The notes under the pieces are model-generated. The model had not been told where the DNA came from. It ran no database searches and saw only the letters and a list, made by a program, of their open reading frames with translations. A program made the translations under genes and the position numbers. This document shows, in pieces, positions 54,730 to 63,140 of a DNA stretch of 64,000 nucleotides; position 1 is the first letter of the stretch, and the number at the start of each line of letters is the position of its first letter. The DNA is from Bin22 sp965207275 (GTDB lineage Bacteria > Chloroflexota > Dehalococcoidia > Lucifugimonadales > UBA3495): assembly GCA_965207275.1 (NCBI GenBank), contig CBDBMH010000002.1:2790001-2854000 (forward strand), read 5' to 3'.

Positions 54730-54879
54730 CCGTTCTGCCCAACATCGCCACCCCTCGAAGGCCACTGGTTGCCATCGGCGTTATAATGTTTCCGGTTGGG
54801 GTGACTGGACCCATTCCCGAGCACCCAGTGGGTGAGCTTGGCGCTTGTTCGCGGCTGATGATGGGGACGAGGAGAAATA

Positions 54880-55256
54880 ATGGTAACCGCTACTGACGAT
54901 TTTTCGGAACGAATAACGGCGGTAGAGGTGGCCTTGCAGGAAATGAACGCCGAGTTACGTGTGGTGAACGCACGGCTGACCGCCCTGAAACCGCCGTCAC
55001 CGAGCAGCGGAACGACATCCGCCAGTTGAACGCCCGGCTGGACACTGTTCAGTCTGACAATAACACCCGCTTGGACACTGTCCAGTCTGATATTAGCGCC
55101 TGCCTGGACAGCTTCCAGGCTGATATTAACGGCCGGATAGACTCATTGGGCGCCGGCATAGAGCGCGTCTTTTGGGCAGTTATCGCCGTGGGATTGATCG
55201 CGGGAGCCGGCATAGTTGGTACCATGCTTACTCTGGTATTCCGGCTCACACCCTGA
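54880..55256 (+). pseudogene. Coiled-coil protein with C-terminal membrane helix, frameshifted
   Basis: It starts at ATG 54880 (AGGAG 5 bases upstream) with a heptad-like helix (ERITAVEVALQEMNAELRVV). Near 54988 the frame is lost; one extra G in CCTGAAACC would read ALETAVTEQRNDIRQLNARL and continue in the frame that ends at 55256. That part has two near-repeats of LDTVQSD and a C-terminal hydrophobic segment (VFWAVIAVGLIAGAGIVGTM). Small proteins like this are common and of unknown function. The one-base loss may be genuine or an error. Confidence 0.65.
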
Positions 55257-55289
55257 AGTCTCGTCCGTAGCTGTCGTCATACCTTGCGG

Positions 55290-55315
55290 GTATCCACAGA
55301 GCTACGGCTGGATAC
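55290..55315. terminator. Hairpin after the coiled-coil gene
   Basis: A perfect 7-bp stem (55290-55296 with 55309-55315) with a 12-base loop, 34 bases after the stop at 55256. No T-run, so a weak call. Confidence 0.4.
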
Positions 55316-55445
55316 ACCTTATAGCCAACCCTGTACGCATCCCTAAAGTGTTAAGACGCCCCGCACCGTTGTTACTCCGGGCTGTGCGGCGTAGCGGGCA
55401 TTCATGGATGGCAATCTACTCCAAGTGGGCAGGCAGGGATGTCGC

Positions 55446-56930
55446 ATGAATGGAAGGGAAAGGCCAGCGACCGGATTTCGCGAAAACCTGGCTTCCCTGG
55501 CCTGCTGTTTTGCGTTGCCGCTCCTTACTATCGCCTGCGCTCCCCAGTTTTCTCCGGGCCAGGCGCCGTCCGCCCCTGTGCCTGGCCTGCCGGCCCCTCC
55601 CCACATTGAGGCCACGGTGGAAGCCATGGTTACCGAGCGGGTGCGCGAGGCGCTGGCCGCCATTCCCACCGTCACTCCGGCCCCTACTGCCACCCCCATA
55701 CCTACAGCCACGCCGCCTCCCGGCAACGCCATATCTCCATCTATCCAGGGTTCAGCAGACGGTGGAGCCGCCCCTTCCGGACTGGTGGAGAAGCCTGCGT
55801 CCCCGCCAACCCAACCGGTGGCCCATGCGCCCACCGCGGTCGGCCTGGCCGACATGGTGGACCGGGTGAAGCCGGGGGTTGTGCGGGTGAACACCGCCGA
55901 CGGCGTGGGCAGTGGCATTATCATTGAAAAACACGACGGCGGCATTGGGCTGGTGCTGACCAATTACCACGTCGTGGAAGACTCCTACCGCATCGACGTG
56001 CTGGTGGGAGACAGCCGCACCTTCCGCGCCCGGATGGTTGGATTTGACCAGAGGCGGGATCTGGCGGTGCTGGAAATGTGCTGCTCCGAGTTTCCCACCC
56101 TGGAACTGAGCGCGACGGCCGGTATCAGCGCCGGCAGCGAAGTGGTGGCCATCGGGTATGCGCTGGGCCTCACCGGCGATGCCACCGTCACCCGGGGCAT
56201 CGTCTCGGCGGTGCGCTACCATCCCGGCATGCGGGCGTGGGTCATCCAGACCGACGCTTCCATCAACCCCGGCAACAGCGGCGGTCCTCTGCTGTTGCCT
56301 ACAGGCGAGGTCATTGGCATCACCACCTTTCTCCAGAACCAGGACAACCAGGGCAACCCCACCGCCGGCCTGGGCTTCGCTATCTCGGAACGCAGCATCC
56401 GGAGCCTGCTGCCCAACCTGAAGGCGGGCTCCCGTAACGTGGTGGCGGCTACGGGATCCAACAGCGCCAGCCCGCCCGCCGCGCCAATGCAGTGGCGGAA
56501 CTACACGAACGACACCCACCAATTTACGGTGGACGTTCCGGAGTTGTGGCTTACAGACGACAGCGACCGGGACCGGGTCCATTTTGACAGTCCCGACGGG
56601 TTCGCCGGTCTGGCTGTGCTGGCCTACGACAAGCCCTTGAACTCGGTAGGCCAGTGGATTGACAACGTGGTCGCCCAGCACACCAGTTTCTACCGGGGCC
56701 AGTTCCAGCTGGTAGAGAGGGAAGTCGCGGGCAGCGAGGAAGGCAGCAAGTTGGCTCACATAGTGTTTCGGGCCCGAGTCTCCCGGCAGTTTTGCCTGTT
56801 ACGGGTCACCGAGGTATTCCACCGGTCATCCGCGGGTAACTTCGTGGCGTCCTTCCACATTTGCGAACATTCCTATTCAAGGTACTCGGCTGTCCAGCAG
56901 GCGGTCTTGTCCAGCATCAAGCTGCCCTGA
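55446..56930 (+). CDS. HtrA-like trypsin-type serine protease lipoprotein
   Basis: A 494-residue paralogue of the 53005 protein. The signal peptide ends in lipobox LTIAC, then a shorter PT/PAP-rich spacer. The protease domain has His in TNYHVVED, Asp in RRDLAVLEMCC and Ser in GNSGGPLLL. The C-terminal domain (FTVDVPELWLTDDSDRDRV) is of the same type as in the paralogue. No PDZ domain. ATG 55446 is preceded by AGGGA. Both proteases probably process or scavenge exported proteins; targets unknown. Confidence 0.87.
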   Translation: MNGRERPATGFRENLASLACCFALPLLTIACAPQFSPGQAPSAPVPGLPAPPHIEATVEAMVTERVREALAAIPTVTPAPTATPIPTATPPPGNAISPSIQGSADGGAAPSGLVEKPASPPTQPVAHAPTAVGLADMVDRVKPGVVRVNTADGVGSGIIIEKHDGGIGLVLTNYHVVEDSYRIDVLVGDSRTFRARMVGFDQRRDLAVLEMCCSEFPTLELSATAGISAGSEVVAIGYALGLTGDATVTRGIVSAVRYHPGMRAWVIQTDASINPGNSGGPLLLPTGEVIGITTFLQNQDNQGNPTAGLGFAISERSIRSLLPNLKAGSRNVVAATGSNSASPPAAPMQWRNYTNDTHQFTVDVPELWLTDDSDRDRVHFDSPDGFAGLAVLAYDKPLNSVGQWIDNVVAQHTSFYRGQFQLVEREVAGSEEGSKLAHIVFRARVSRQFCLLRVTEVFHRSSAGNFVASFHICEHSYSRYSAVQQAVLSSIKLP

Positions 56931-57027
56931 AGACCCCTTCCCCCGTTTTGCCGCTCTTTCTTGTGGTAGATTAAGGTGCAAGAGCCAACGTGGCCGGTAT
57001 TAGCAGCCGAGAGGACAATGGGCGAAG

Positions 57028-58353
57028 ATGACTGACAAGGCCAACCGAACCTTCTACGGCTGGTTTGTGGTGATGGGCTGCTCCCTGGTGGCCCTGGGCA
57101 CCGCAGGCACCCAGTTCTCATTTGGCGTGTTCCTGCAGCCTATGACCGAAGAGTTCGGCTGGAGCCGCGGTACCCTGTCCCTGGCCTTTGGCATCACCTT
57201 CATGCTGTCCGGCCTCATGCGGCCCCTGGCCGGCTACCTGGCCGATCGGTACAGTCCCAAGCTGGTGGTGCTGTCCGGCCTAACCCTGTTGGGCATCATG
57301 CTGTTTGTCGTCCCTTCGGTGCGCACCCTGTTCCAGCTTTACGCCGTATTCGCAGTGATGAGTATCGGCCTGACCATGGGCGTGGGTCCCATCCTGACCA
57401 AGGTAATCAGCGCCTGGTTCTATGCCCGCCGGGGGCTGACGCTCAGCATCTACAGCAGCGCCGGTTCCTTCGGCGCGCTGATACTGGTGCCCACGGCATC
57501 CCTGTTCCTGATCCTGTTTGACTGGCGGGACGCCTACTACTTCCTGGGCGCGCTGGCCCTGCTGGTGATTCTGCCCATCGGCCTGATATTCATTCGCAAC
57601 ACTCCCCAGGAAATGGGCCTGGACCCCCTGGGTGACACTTCGGACTTGCGCCGCAGAGGCGGCTTCGGCGACGAGGACTCAACCCCCATATTCGGCCGCG
57701 ACGCCACGTTCAAGGAGGCGCTGGGCTCCAACCTGTTCTACCGGCTCACCTTCGGGTACTTCGTTTGAGGATACTCGATGAGCTTCGTGAATGCTCACTT
57801 CGTGACCTACGCCAGGGACCTTGGTTACCATCCCATGGCCGCCGCCGGGACCTTCAGCCTCATCGGAGCATCGGCCGTCATCGGCAGCCTGATAATGGGG
57901 CATCTTTCCGACCGGTATGGAAGGCGGTGGCTGTTGTCCGCCTCTTACCACATACGGGCCATGGGATTCGTGGTGGTGCTGCTATCCATGGGAGTGCCGG
58001 CGCTGGGCATTCCGCCGCTGGGGCTGGGAACGCTGCTGGCGGGAGTGTTGCTGGTGGGGTTCTCCTGGAACTCGGTGGTCAGCGTTACCGCCGCCTACGC
58101 ATCGGACCGCTACGGCGTCACGAACCTGGGCACCATCTACGGCACGATGTTTGCCGTCATGCCCATCGGCAGCGGCTTCGGAGCGTTCCTGGGCGGCCTC
58201 TTCTACGACATAAACGGAACCTACGCCGTCGCCATCTGGTCCAACATCGCCCTGCTGCTGGCCGCCGTGGTGATGGTGTTCTTCAAGGGAGAGACTCGGC
58301 CCCCCGAACCCCAGGAATTGCAACGGGGGGAGGCGGCGGAAGCGGCAGCGTGA
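57028..58353 (+). CDS. MFS transporter with an in-frame TGA at a Cys-like position
   Basis: One 441-codon frame from ATG 57028 to TGA 58353 is interrupted by TGA at 57766-57768 (codon 247). Both sides are typical of monocarboxylate/oxalate-type MFS proteins: PLAGYLADRYSPKLVV before, and GHLSDRYGRR after. The break reads FGYFV-TGA-GYSMSF, where relatives usually have FFVCGF, so the TGA replaces Cys. A hairpin with a bulged U and a CGUG loop begins 10 bases after the TGA. Nonsense mutation, sequence error or selenocysteine are all possible; I favour the first two. Confidence 0.78.
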
Positions 58354-58380
58354 GCCACACGTCGGAACCCCAGAACGCCC

Positions 58381-59919
58381 TTATCCCTCCCTGATCCAGT
58401 CGGCCACCCGCTCAGCGATCATTATGGTGGTAGCGTTGGTGTTGGCGCGGATGCAGTCGGGTAGCACCGACACATCCACAACCCGCAGGCCCTCCAGGCC
58501 GTAGACGCGGCAGTACTGGTCCACCACGGCCATGCCGTCGGTGGCTGGCCCCATCTTGCAGGTGCCGGAAATGTGCTGGGTGGTGGTCACGTTGCGGCGC
58601 AGCCATAGGTCCAGGGCATCGTCGGATGCCAGGTCTTCCTCCGTTGGGCTGATGCACTCCTCCACAATTTCCTGGTAGGAGCCGCTGTCCAGCAGCTTCA
58701 GGCACAGGCGAACACCCTCCCGCAGGCGTTCCCGGTCCCAGGGCTCCTCCAGGTAGTTGTAGTCAAGAACGGGTTGCTCGTAGGGGTCGGTGGAAGCCAG
58801 CTTCAGCTCACCGGCGCCCACCGCCAGTTCGATGATGCAGGTGAACCGGATGCCCTCGCCTTCCAGCGGGTCGCCGCCCATGGGTGATGAGAAGGAGGAC
58901 TGCAGAATCTGCATGTCGTTCCGGTCATCGGAGCCTTGGGCAGTGTAGCGCAGGGCCAACTGGGTGCGCGGGGCCTCCGGGTCCAGGGGGAAACCCTCCT
59001 TCACCCGCACCGGTATGCGCACGTTGGGGTGGTCGCGCAGGTTCTGTCCCACGCCGGGCAGTTCGTGATGGACCTGGATGCCCATTTCCCGCAGGTGGTC
59101 GGCAGGCCCAACGCCGGACAGGAGCAGCAGCTGGGGAGAACCCACGGCCCCGCCGCAGCAGATGAACTCGTCCCCCTCCACCACGAACCGCTCCCCTCCA
59201 CTCTCCACGTCCACGCCCACCACCCGGTTACCGTCCAAAATTAGCCGGTGGGCCGTGACGCCGGAGCGGACGGTCAGGTTCAGGCGGTGCCGCACCGGGT
59301 TCAAGTAGGTCAAAGACGTGCTCATACGGATGCCGTCGGGGTTGTTCATGGGTATTGGCCCGACACCCCAGGAATCGGGGTGGTTCATGTCCGGGTCGTG
59401 GGGATAGCCCTCGTCGCGGCAGGCCTGGTGGAAGGCCACCTGGGCCGGCAGCCAGGTTTCCTCTTTGTGGCGACGCACGGGAATGGGGCCGTCAAAGCCG
59501 TGAAAGTCGTCGTGAATATCCGTGTCCGTTTCCAGCTTGCGGAAGTAGGGCAGGGTCTTCACGAAGGACCACTCGTCGTTGCCCCAGGACGCCCAGTTAT
59601 CGTAGTCCTCGGGGACGCCCCGCAGCAGCACCTGGCCGTTAATGGCGCTGGAACCGCCCACAACGCGGCCCCGGGGCACGGGCATCGTGTTGCCCTGTTC
59701 CTCGGTGGCGATGCCGGTGAAGGAGTAGTTGTGGGGGGCATTGACGGCGGAGGCTAGCTGATTGTAGCCGTACTTAAGGTCGTTGGGGTAGGACTCGAAA
59801 TCCGGGTAGTCGGGCCCGGCTTCCAGCAGCAACACAGTGCGGTCCGGGTCTTCGGTAAGGCGCGAAGCCAGGACACACCCGGCCGAGCCGGCCCCAATGA
59901 TTACTACGTTGTACTTCAT
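58381..59919 (-). CDS. GMC oxidoreductase, choline-dehydrogenase-like
   Basis: A 512-residue flavoenzyme with NVVIIGAGSAGCVLASRL at the N-terminus, PRGRVVGGSSAINGQVLLRG (GMC signature 1), GAVGSPQLLLLSGVGP (signature 2), the catalytic His in TTQHISGTCKMG and Asn in RANTNATTIM. It should oxidise an alcohol to an aldehyde or acid. GGGAGGG lies 5 bases before ATG 59919. It has no signal peptide. The tail-to-tail neighbour is the MFS gene with the in-frame TGA, 27 bases away. Confidence 0.92.
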   Translation of the reverse strand: MKYNVVIIGAGSAGCVLASRLTEDPDRTVLLLEAGPDYPDFESYPNDLKYGYNQLASAVNAPHNYSFTGIATEEQGNTMPVPRGRVVGGSSAINGQVLLRGVPEDYDNWASWGNDEWSFVKTLPYFRKLETDTDIHDDFHGFDGPIPVRRHKEETWLPAQVAFHQACRDEGYPHDPDMNHPDSWGVGPIPMNNPDGIRMSTSLTYLNPVRHRLNLTVRSGVTAHRLILDGNRVVGVDVESGGERFVVEGDEFICCGGAVGSPQLLLLSGVGPADHLREMGIQVHHELPGVGQNLRDHPNVRIPVRVKEGFPLDPEAPRTQLALRYTAQGSDDRNDMQILQSSFSSPMGGDPLEGEGIRFTCIIELAVGAGELKLASTDPYEQPVLDYNYLEEPWDRERLREGVRLCLKLLDSGSYQEIVEECISPTEEDLASDDALDLWLRRNVTTTQHISGTCKMGPATDGMAVVDQYCRVYGLEGLRVVDVSVLPDCIRANTNATTIMIAERVADWIREG

Positions 59920-60034
59920 AAGTCCCTCCCCTGGTTAGGTGTCGTGATTGGGTTCAAGTCTTGGAAGGTTTGCGGGCGTTAACCCCAGGTCAATCGCCTC
60001 GTCAGTTTCGATCTGCTCTCAAGCGGGAAGGCAT

Positions 60035-60153
60035 GTCGCCCTGAGTTTGCCGAAGGGCATATCCACCGCGGACGGATCCCCTCAGCACGGTTGCGAGTCC
60101 CGAGGCCGGTTTGCTGGATGGAGCCTGGATGCTTCGGCTTGGCTCAGCATGAC
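60035..60153. repeat. Composite inverted-repeat element, copy 4 (reverse orientation)
   Basis: A 119-base element. One end has stem GCCCT (60038-60042) with AGGGC (60054-60058); the other has ATGCT (60129-60133) with AGCAT (60146-60150). The middle, read on the minus strand, contains CTCGCAACCGTGCTGAGGGGA and so aligns with copies 2 and 3. It fills most of the gap between the GMC and molybdenum hydroxylase genes. Confidence 0.75.
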
Positions 60154-60181
60154 AATGCCTTAAGGGTGGATTGCCATAACG

Positions 60182-62470
60182 TTAACCCCCCAAACCCTCG
60201 GCCCGCTTCAGTTCGTCCAGTTCGTCGCCGATGTAGGCGACGTCGTTGCCCTCGCCCCGCAGGGCGGCCAGCACCCGTTCTCCGGACAGGGGCAGTTCCC
60301 GTATGCGGACGCCCACCGCGTCGTAGATGGCGTTGGCAATGGCCGCCGGGGGGCCGAAGCCCGGGGGTTCGGCCACGGCACGGGCGCCAAAGGGACCGTC
60401 CTCGGACGGCACCCGCACCAAAAGCGTTTCCAATTCGGGCAGGTCCAGGGCCAGGGGCATCAGGTAGGTGGCAAAGGAAGGATTGCGCACCGCCCCCGTC
60501 TCCGGGTCGAACTGCATGTCTTCGGTCAGCGCCCGGCCGATGCCCTGCACCGCGCCGCCCTCAAGCTGTCCCTCCACCGCCATGGGATTGATGGCCACCC
60601 CCACGTCCTGGCACTGCACGTAGCGGGTGAGCTTCACCTGGCCCGTGTCCCGGTCCACCTCCACCTCGGCGGCCTGGGCGCTGAACACCGGCGCGTAGGG
60701 CAGGGTGGACAGAGAGGCGTTGCCGATGATGGGCCCGGAGCGGGATGTAACGCTCATGGACGCCAGTTGGCCCAGGGTGTAGCCCTGCGGCGGATTGTCC
60801 TGTACATAGACCCGACCTTCGGCGCAGACCAGGGCGTCGGCGGGGACGCCCAGCCGGTCGGCGGCCAGGGCCAGCAGCTTGCCGCGGGTATCGTCCGCCG
60901 CCAGTTCCACGGCCTTGCCCTGGCTGTACACAATGCGGCTGCCGCCGCTGGGGCCGGTGAAGGGCGCCAGGTCCGTGTCTCGCCTGGCCACAATCACCTG
61001 GTCCATGCCGATTCCCAGGGCCTCGGCGGCGATGGACGCCAGGGAAGTGTCGCTGCCCGAAATGTCCACCGAACCGGTCAGCAAACTTACCGTGCCGTCC
61101 TCGTTGACACTGATGGACGCGGTAGACGGGCCGGCGCCGCTGCGCCATTCGCACAGGGCGATTCCCACGCCGTGGCCTTCGGGCAGTTCCTTGGGCAGGC
61201 CCAGCCGTTCCTTCACCGCCATCAGGCATTCCACCAGTCCGTTCACTGGCACCCTGGAGCCGTTGACCGCGGTGTCCCCTTCTTTGATGGCATTCTTAAG
61301 CCTGAATTCCAGGGGGTCCATGCCGATCTTGTGGGCGATCATGTCCATGTGGGACTCGACGGCAAATGTCATGTCGGCAACGCCCGACGCCCGGTAGGAG
61401 CCCACGTACACCTTGTTGGTGTACGCCGCGTAGGAACGAAGCCGGAAGTTGGGGATGTCGTAAGCGCCCAGACCGTGGCCGATGCCGGAGTTGGGGCCGG
61501 CCCCCAGGTAGGCCCCCACGTCGAAGATGGTGTATCCCTCCCGGGCCACAATTGTCCCGTCCCTGTTTACGCCCGTCTTCAGGTAGTTGGTAACCGGATG
61601 GCGGGGGCCGTTCAGGGTGAAGACCTCCTCCCGGGTGTTGATCAGCTTGACCGGGTTGCCCGTTTTCATGGCCAGCAGGGCGGGAAAGGCCTCGAAGGCC
61701 AGCCTCAGCTTGGCGCCAAAGCCGCCGCCCAGTTCCATGGGAATGATCTTGATGTTGGACAGGGGCATGTCCAGCACGCCTGCCAGCTGGGCGCGCACCT
61801 GGTACGGCCCCTGGGTGGATGCCCAGACGGTCAACCGGCCGTTGGCCTCCACGCTGGCCACGCAGGCCATAGGTTCCAGGAAGCCCTGGTTGATGCCCTG
61901 GGAGCGGAAGGTGTCCTCGAAAACGTAGTCGGCCTCCTGAAAGGCCTGGTCCACGTCCCCCCGGTCGGCGTCCAGCAGGGTGCAGATGTTGCCGCCCTCA
62001 ATGGTGAAGCCGTAGCCCTCGTAGCTCTCCAGGTCGGGGTGGACGGACGGGGCCCCGGCCCGCAGCGAGACCAGGGGGTCCACCACGGGCTCCAGGTCCT
62101 CGTACTCCACCTCGATCAGGGCGATGGCTTCCTGGGCGGTGATCTCGTCTTCCGCTGCCACCGCCGCCACCGGCTCGCCGATGTAGTAGACCTTGTCCCG
62201 GGCCATGATATACCGGTCCCTCAGGGTTCCGGAGCCGAAGCGAATTTCCGGGAAGTCGGCGCCGGTGATGACGGCCCGGACTCCCGGCAGCGCCTCCGCC
62301 TTTGACGTATCAATGCTGACGATGCGGGCATGGCTGCGGTCGCTGGCCAGCACCTTGCACATCAGCATGCCGGGCAAGTACACGTCTCCGGCATAGGTTG
62401 CCCGGCCGGTTACCTTTTCCCAGGCGTCCACCCGGGGATTGTTCTGTTCCAGGACCTTGAAGGTTGTCAT
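60182..62470 (-). CDS. Molybdenum hydroxylase large subunit (xanthine dehydrogenase family)
   Basis: A 762-residue protein of the XdhA/CoxL superfamily. It shows GRATYAGDVYLPGML at the N-terminus, the Mo-pterin region ELGGGFGAKLRLAFE, and the C-terminal GARAVAEPPGFGPPAAIANAI, whose Glu matches the catalytic Glu of the family. The AYRXSFR motif of true CO dehydrogenase is absent (YRASGVAD here). It hydroxylates an N-heterocycle or aldehyde; the substrate is unknown. It is the last gene of the three-subunit operon FAD - FeS - Mo. Confidence 0.9.
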   Translation of the reverse strand: MTTFKVLEQNNPRVDAWEKVTGRATYAGDVYLPGMLMCKVLASDRSHARIVSIDTSKAEALPGVRAVITGADFPEIRFGSGTLRDRYIMARDKVYYIGEPVAAVAAEDEITAQEAIALIEVEYEDLEPVVDPLVSLRAGAPSVHPDLESYEGYGFTIEGGNICTLLDADRGDVDQAFQEADYVFEDTFRSQGINQGFLEPMACVASVEANGRLTVWASTQGPYQVRAQLAGVLDMPLSNIKIIPMELGGGFGAKLRLAFEAFPALLAMKTGNPVKLINTREEVFTLNGPRHPVTNYLKTGVNRDGTIVAREGYTIFDVGAYLGAGPNSGIGHGLGAYDIPNFRLRSYAAYTNKVYVGSYRASGVADMTFAVESHMDMIAHKIGMDPLEFRLKNAIKEGDTAVNGSRVPVNGLVECLMAVKERLGLPKELPEGHGVGIALCEWRSGAGPSTASISVNEDGTVSLLTGSVDISGSDTSLASIAAEALGIGMDQVIVARRDTDLAPFTGPSGGSRIVYSQGKAVELAADDTRGKLLALAADRLGVPADALVCAEGRVYVQDNPPQGYTLGQLASMSVTSRSGPIIGNASLSTLPYAPVFSAQAAEVEVDRDTGQVKLTRYVQCQDVGVAINPMAVEGQLEGGAVQGIGRALTEDMQFDPETGAVRNPSFATYLMPLALDLPELETLLVRVPSEDGPFGARAVAEPPGFGPPAAIANAIYDAVGVRIRELPLSGERVLAALRGEGNDVAYIGDELDELKRAEGLGG

Positions 62471-62574
62471 TTCACTTGCTCCTTCAGATCTTTAGCCAAA
62501 TCTCTTCCCCCTTGACGAAGGAAGGTTGGGATGGGCGTGCCAGGTCGAACATCAGCCTCTTCTCAGGGACTGTG

Positions 62575-63057
62575 CTAAGCCTCCGCTTCAGCCATTCGCT
62601 CCGCCGCCAGCAGGATGGCTTCCACCACCTTCGTGTAGCCGGTGCAGCGGCACAGGTTGTTGCCGATGGCAAACTTGACCTCTTCCGCCGTTGGCTGGGG
62701 GTTTTCCTGCAGCAGCCCTACGGCGGCCATGATCAGCCCCGGCGTGCAGTAGCCGCATTGCAGTCCGCCCCGCTCAATAAAGGCCTGCTGCACCGGATGT
62801 AGGGCATCAGGGGAAGCCAGGCCCTCCACGGTGGTTACCTCCGACCCCCGGGCGCTCAGGGCCAGCACCAGGCAGGAAGTCACGGGGTTGCCGTCCAGGA
62901 TGACGGTGCAGGCCCCGCAGTCGCCCTCGTCGCACCCCTTCTTGGTGCCGGTCAGCTGCAGTTCGTCCCGAAGGGTGTCCAGCAGCGAATAATAGGGGGC
63001 CACGAGAATCTGCCGCTCGCGGCCGTTGACGGTCATTTGTAACGGTTGCTTGTTCAC
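62575..63057 (-). CDS. Molybdenum hydroxylase 2Fe-2S subunit
   Basis: A 160-residue two-cluster ferredoxin subunit. The plant-type 2Fe-2S cluster ligands are in GCDEGDCGACTV plus a later Cys in TSCLVLA; the second helical domain has QCGYCTPG and NLCRCTGY. It passes electrons from Mo to FAD. The gene lies between the FAD and Mo subunit genes, about 80-100 bases from each. Confidence 0.95.
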   Translation of the reverse strand: MNKQPLQMTVNGRERQILVAPYYSLLDTLRDELQLTGTKKGCDEGDCGACTVILDGNPVTSCLVLALSARGSEVTTVEGLASPDALHPVQQAFIERGGLQCGYCTPGLIMAAVGLLQENPQPTAEEVKFAIGNNLCRCTGYTKVVEAILLAAERMAEAEA

Positions 63058-63140
63058 CAGAGCACCTCCGGACGGAATGGGCTGAACGGGGGAATATTCC
63101 GTACTCCCGCGATGACGATTTGCCAGGGTTCCGGGCCAGA

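Noticed and set aside
22791..57768. TGA reassigned to Trp throughout the genome
   Set aside because: TGA ends several intact genes here, for example at 29138, 31100, 38651, 40360 and 56930, so the code is standard.
60767..62305. 512-codon plus-strand frame opposite the molybdenum hydroxylase gene
   Set aside because: Antisense shadow of a clear XdhA-type protein; sequence has no recognisable motif.
60182..62470. Aerobic CO dehydrogenase large subunit (CoxL)
   Set aside because: The form I active-site loop with Cys (AYRCSFR) is absent; the corresponding sequence is YRASGVAD, so another substrate is likely.
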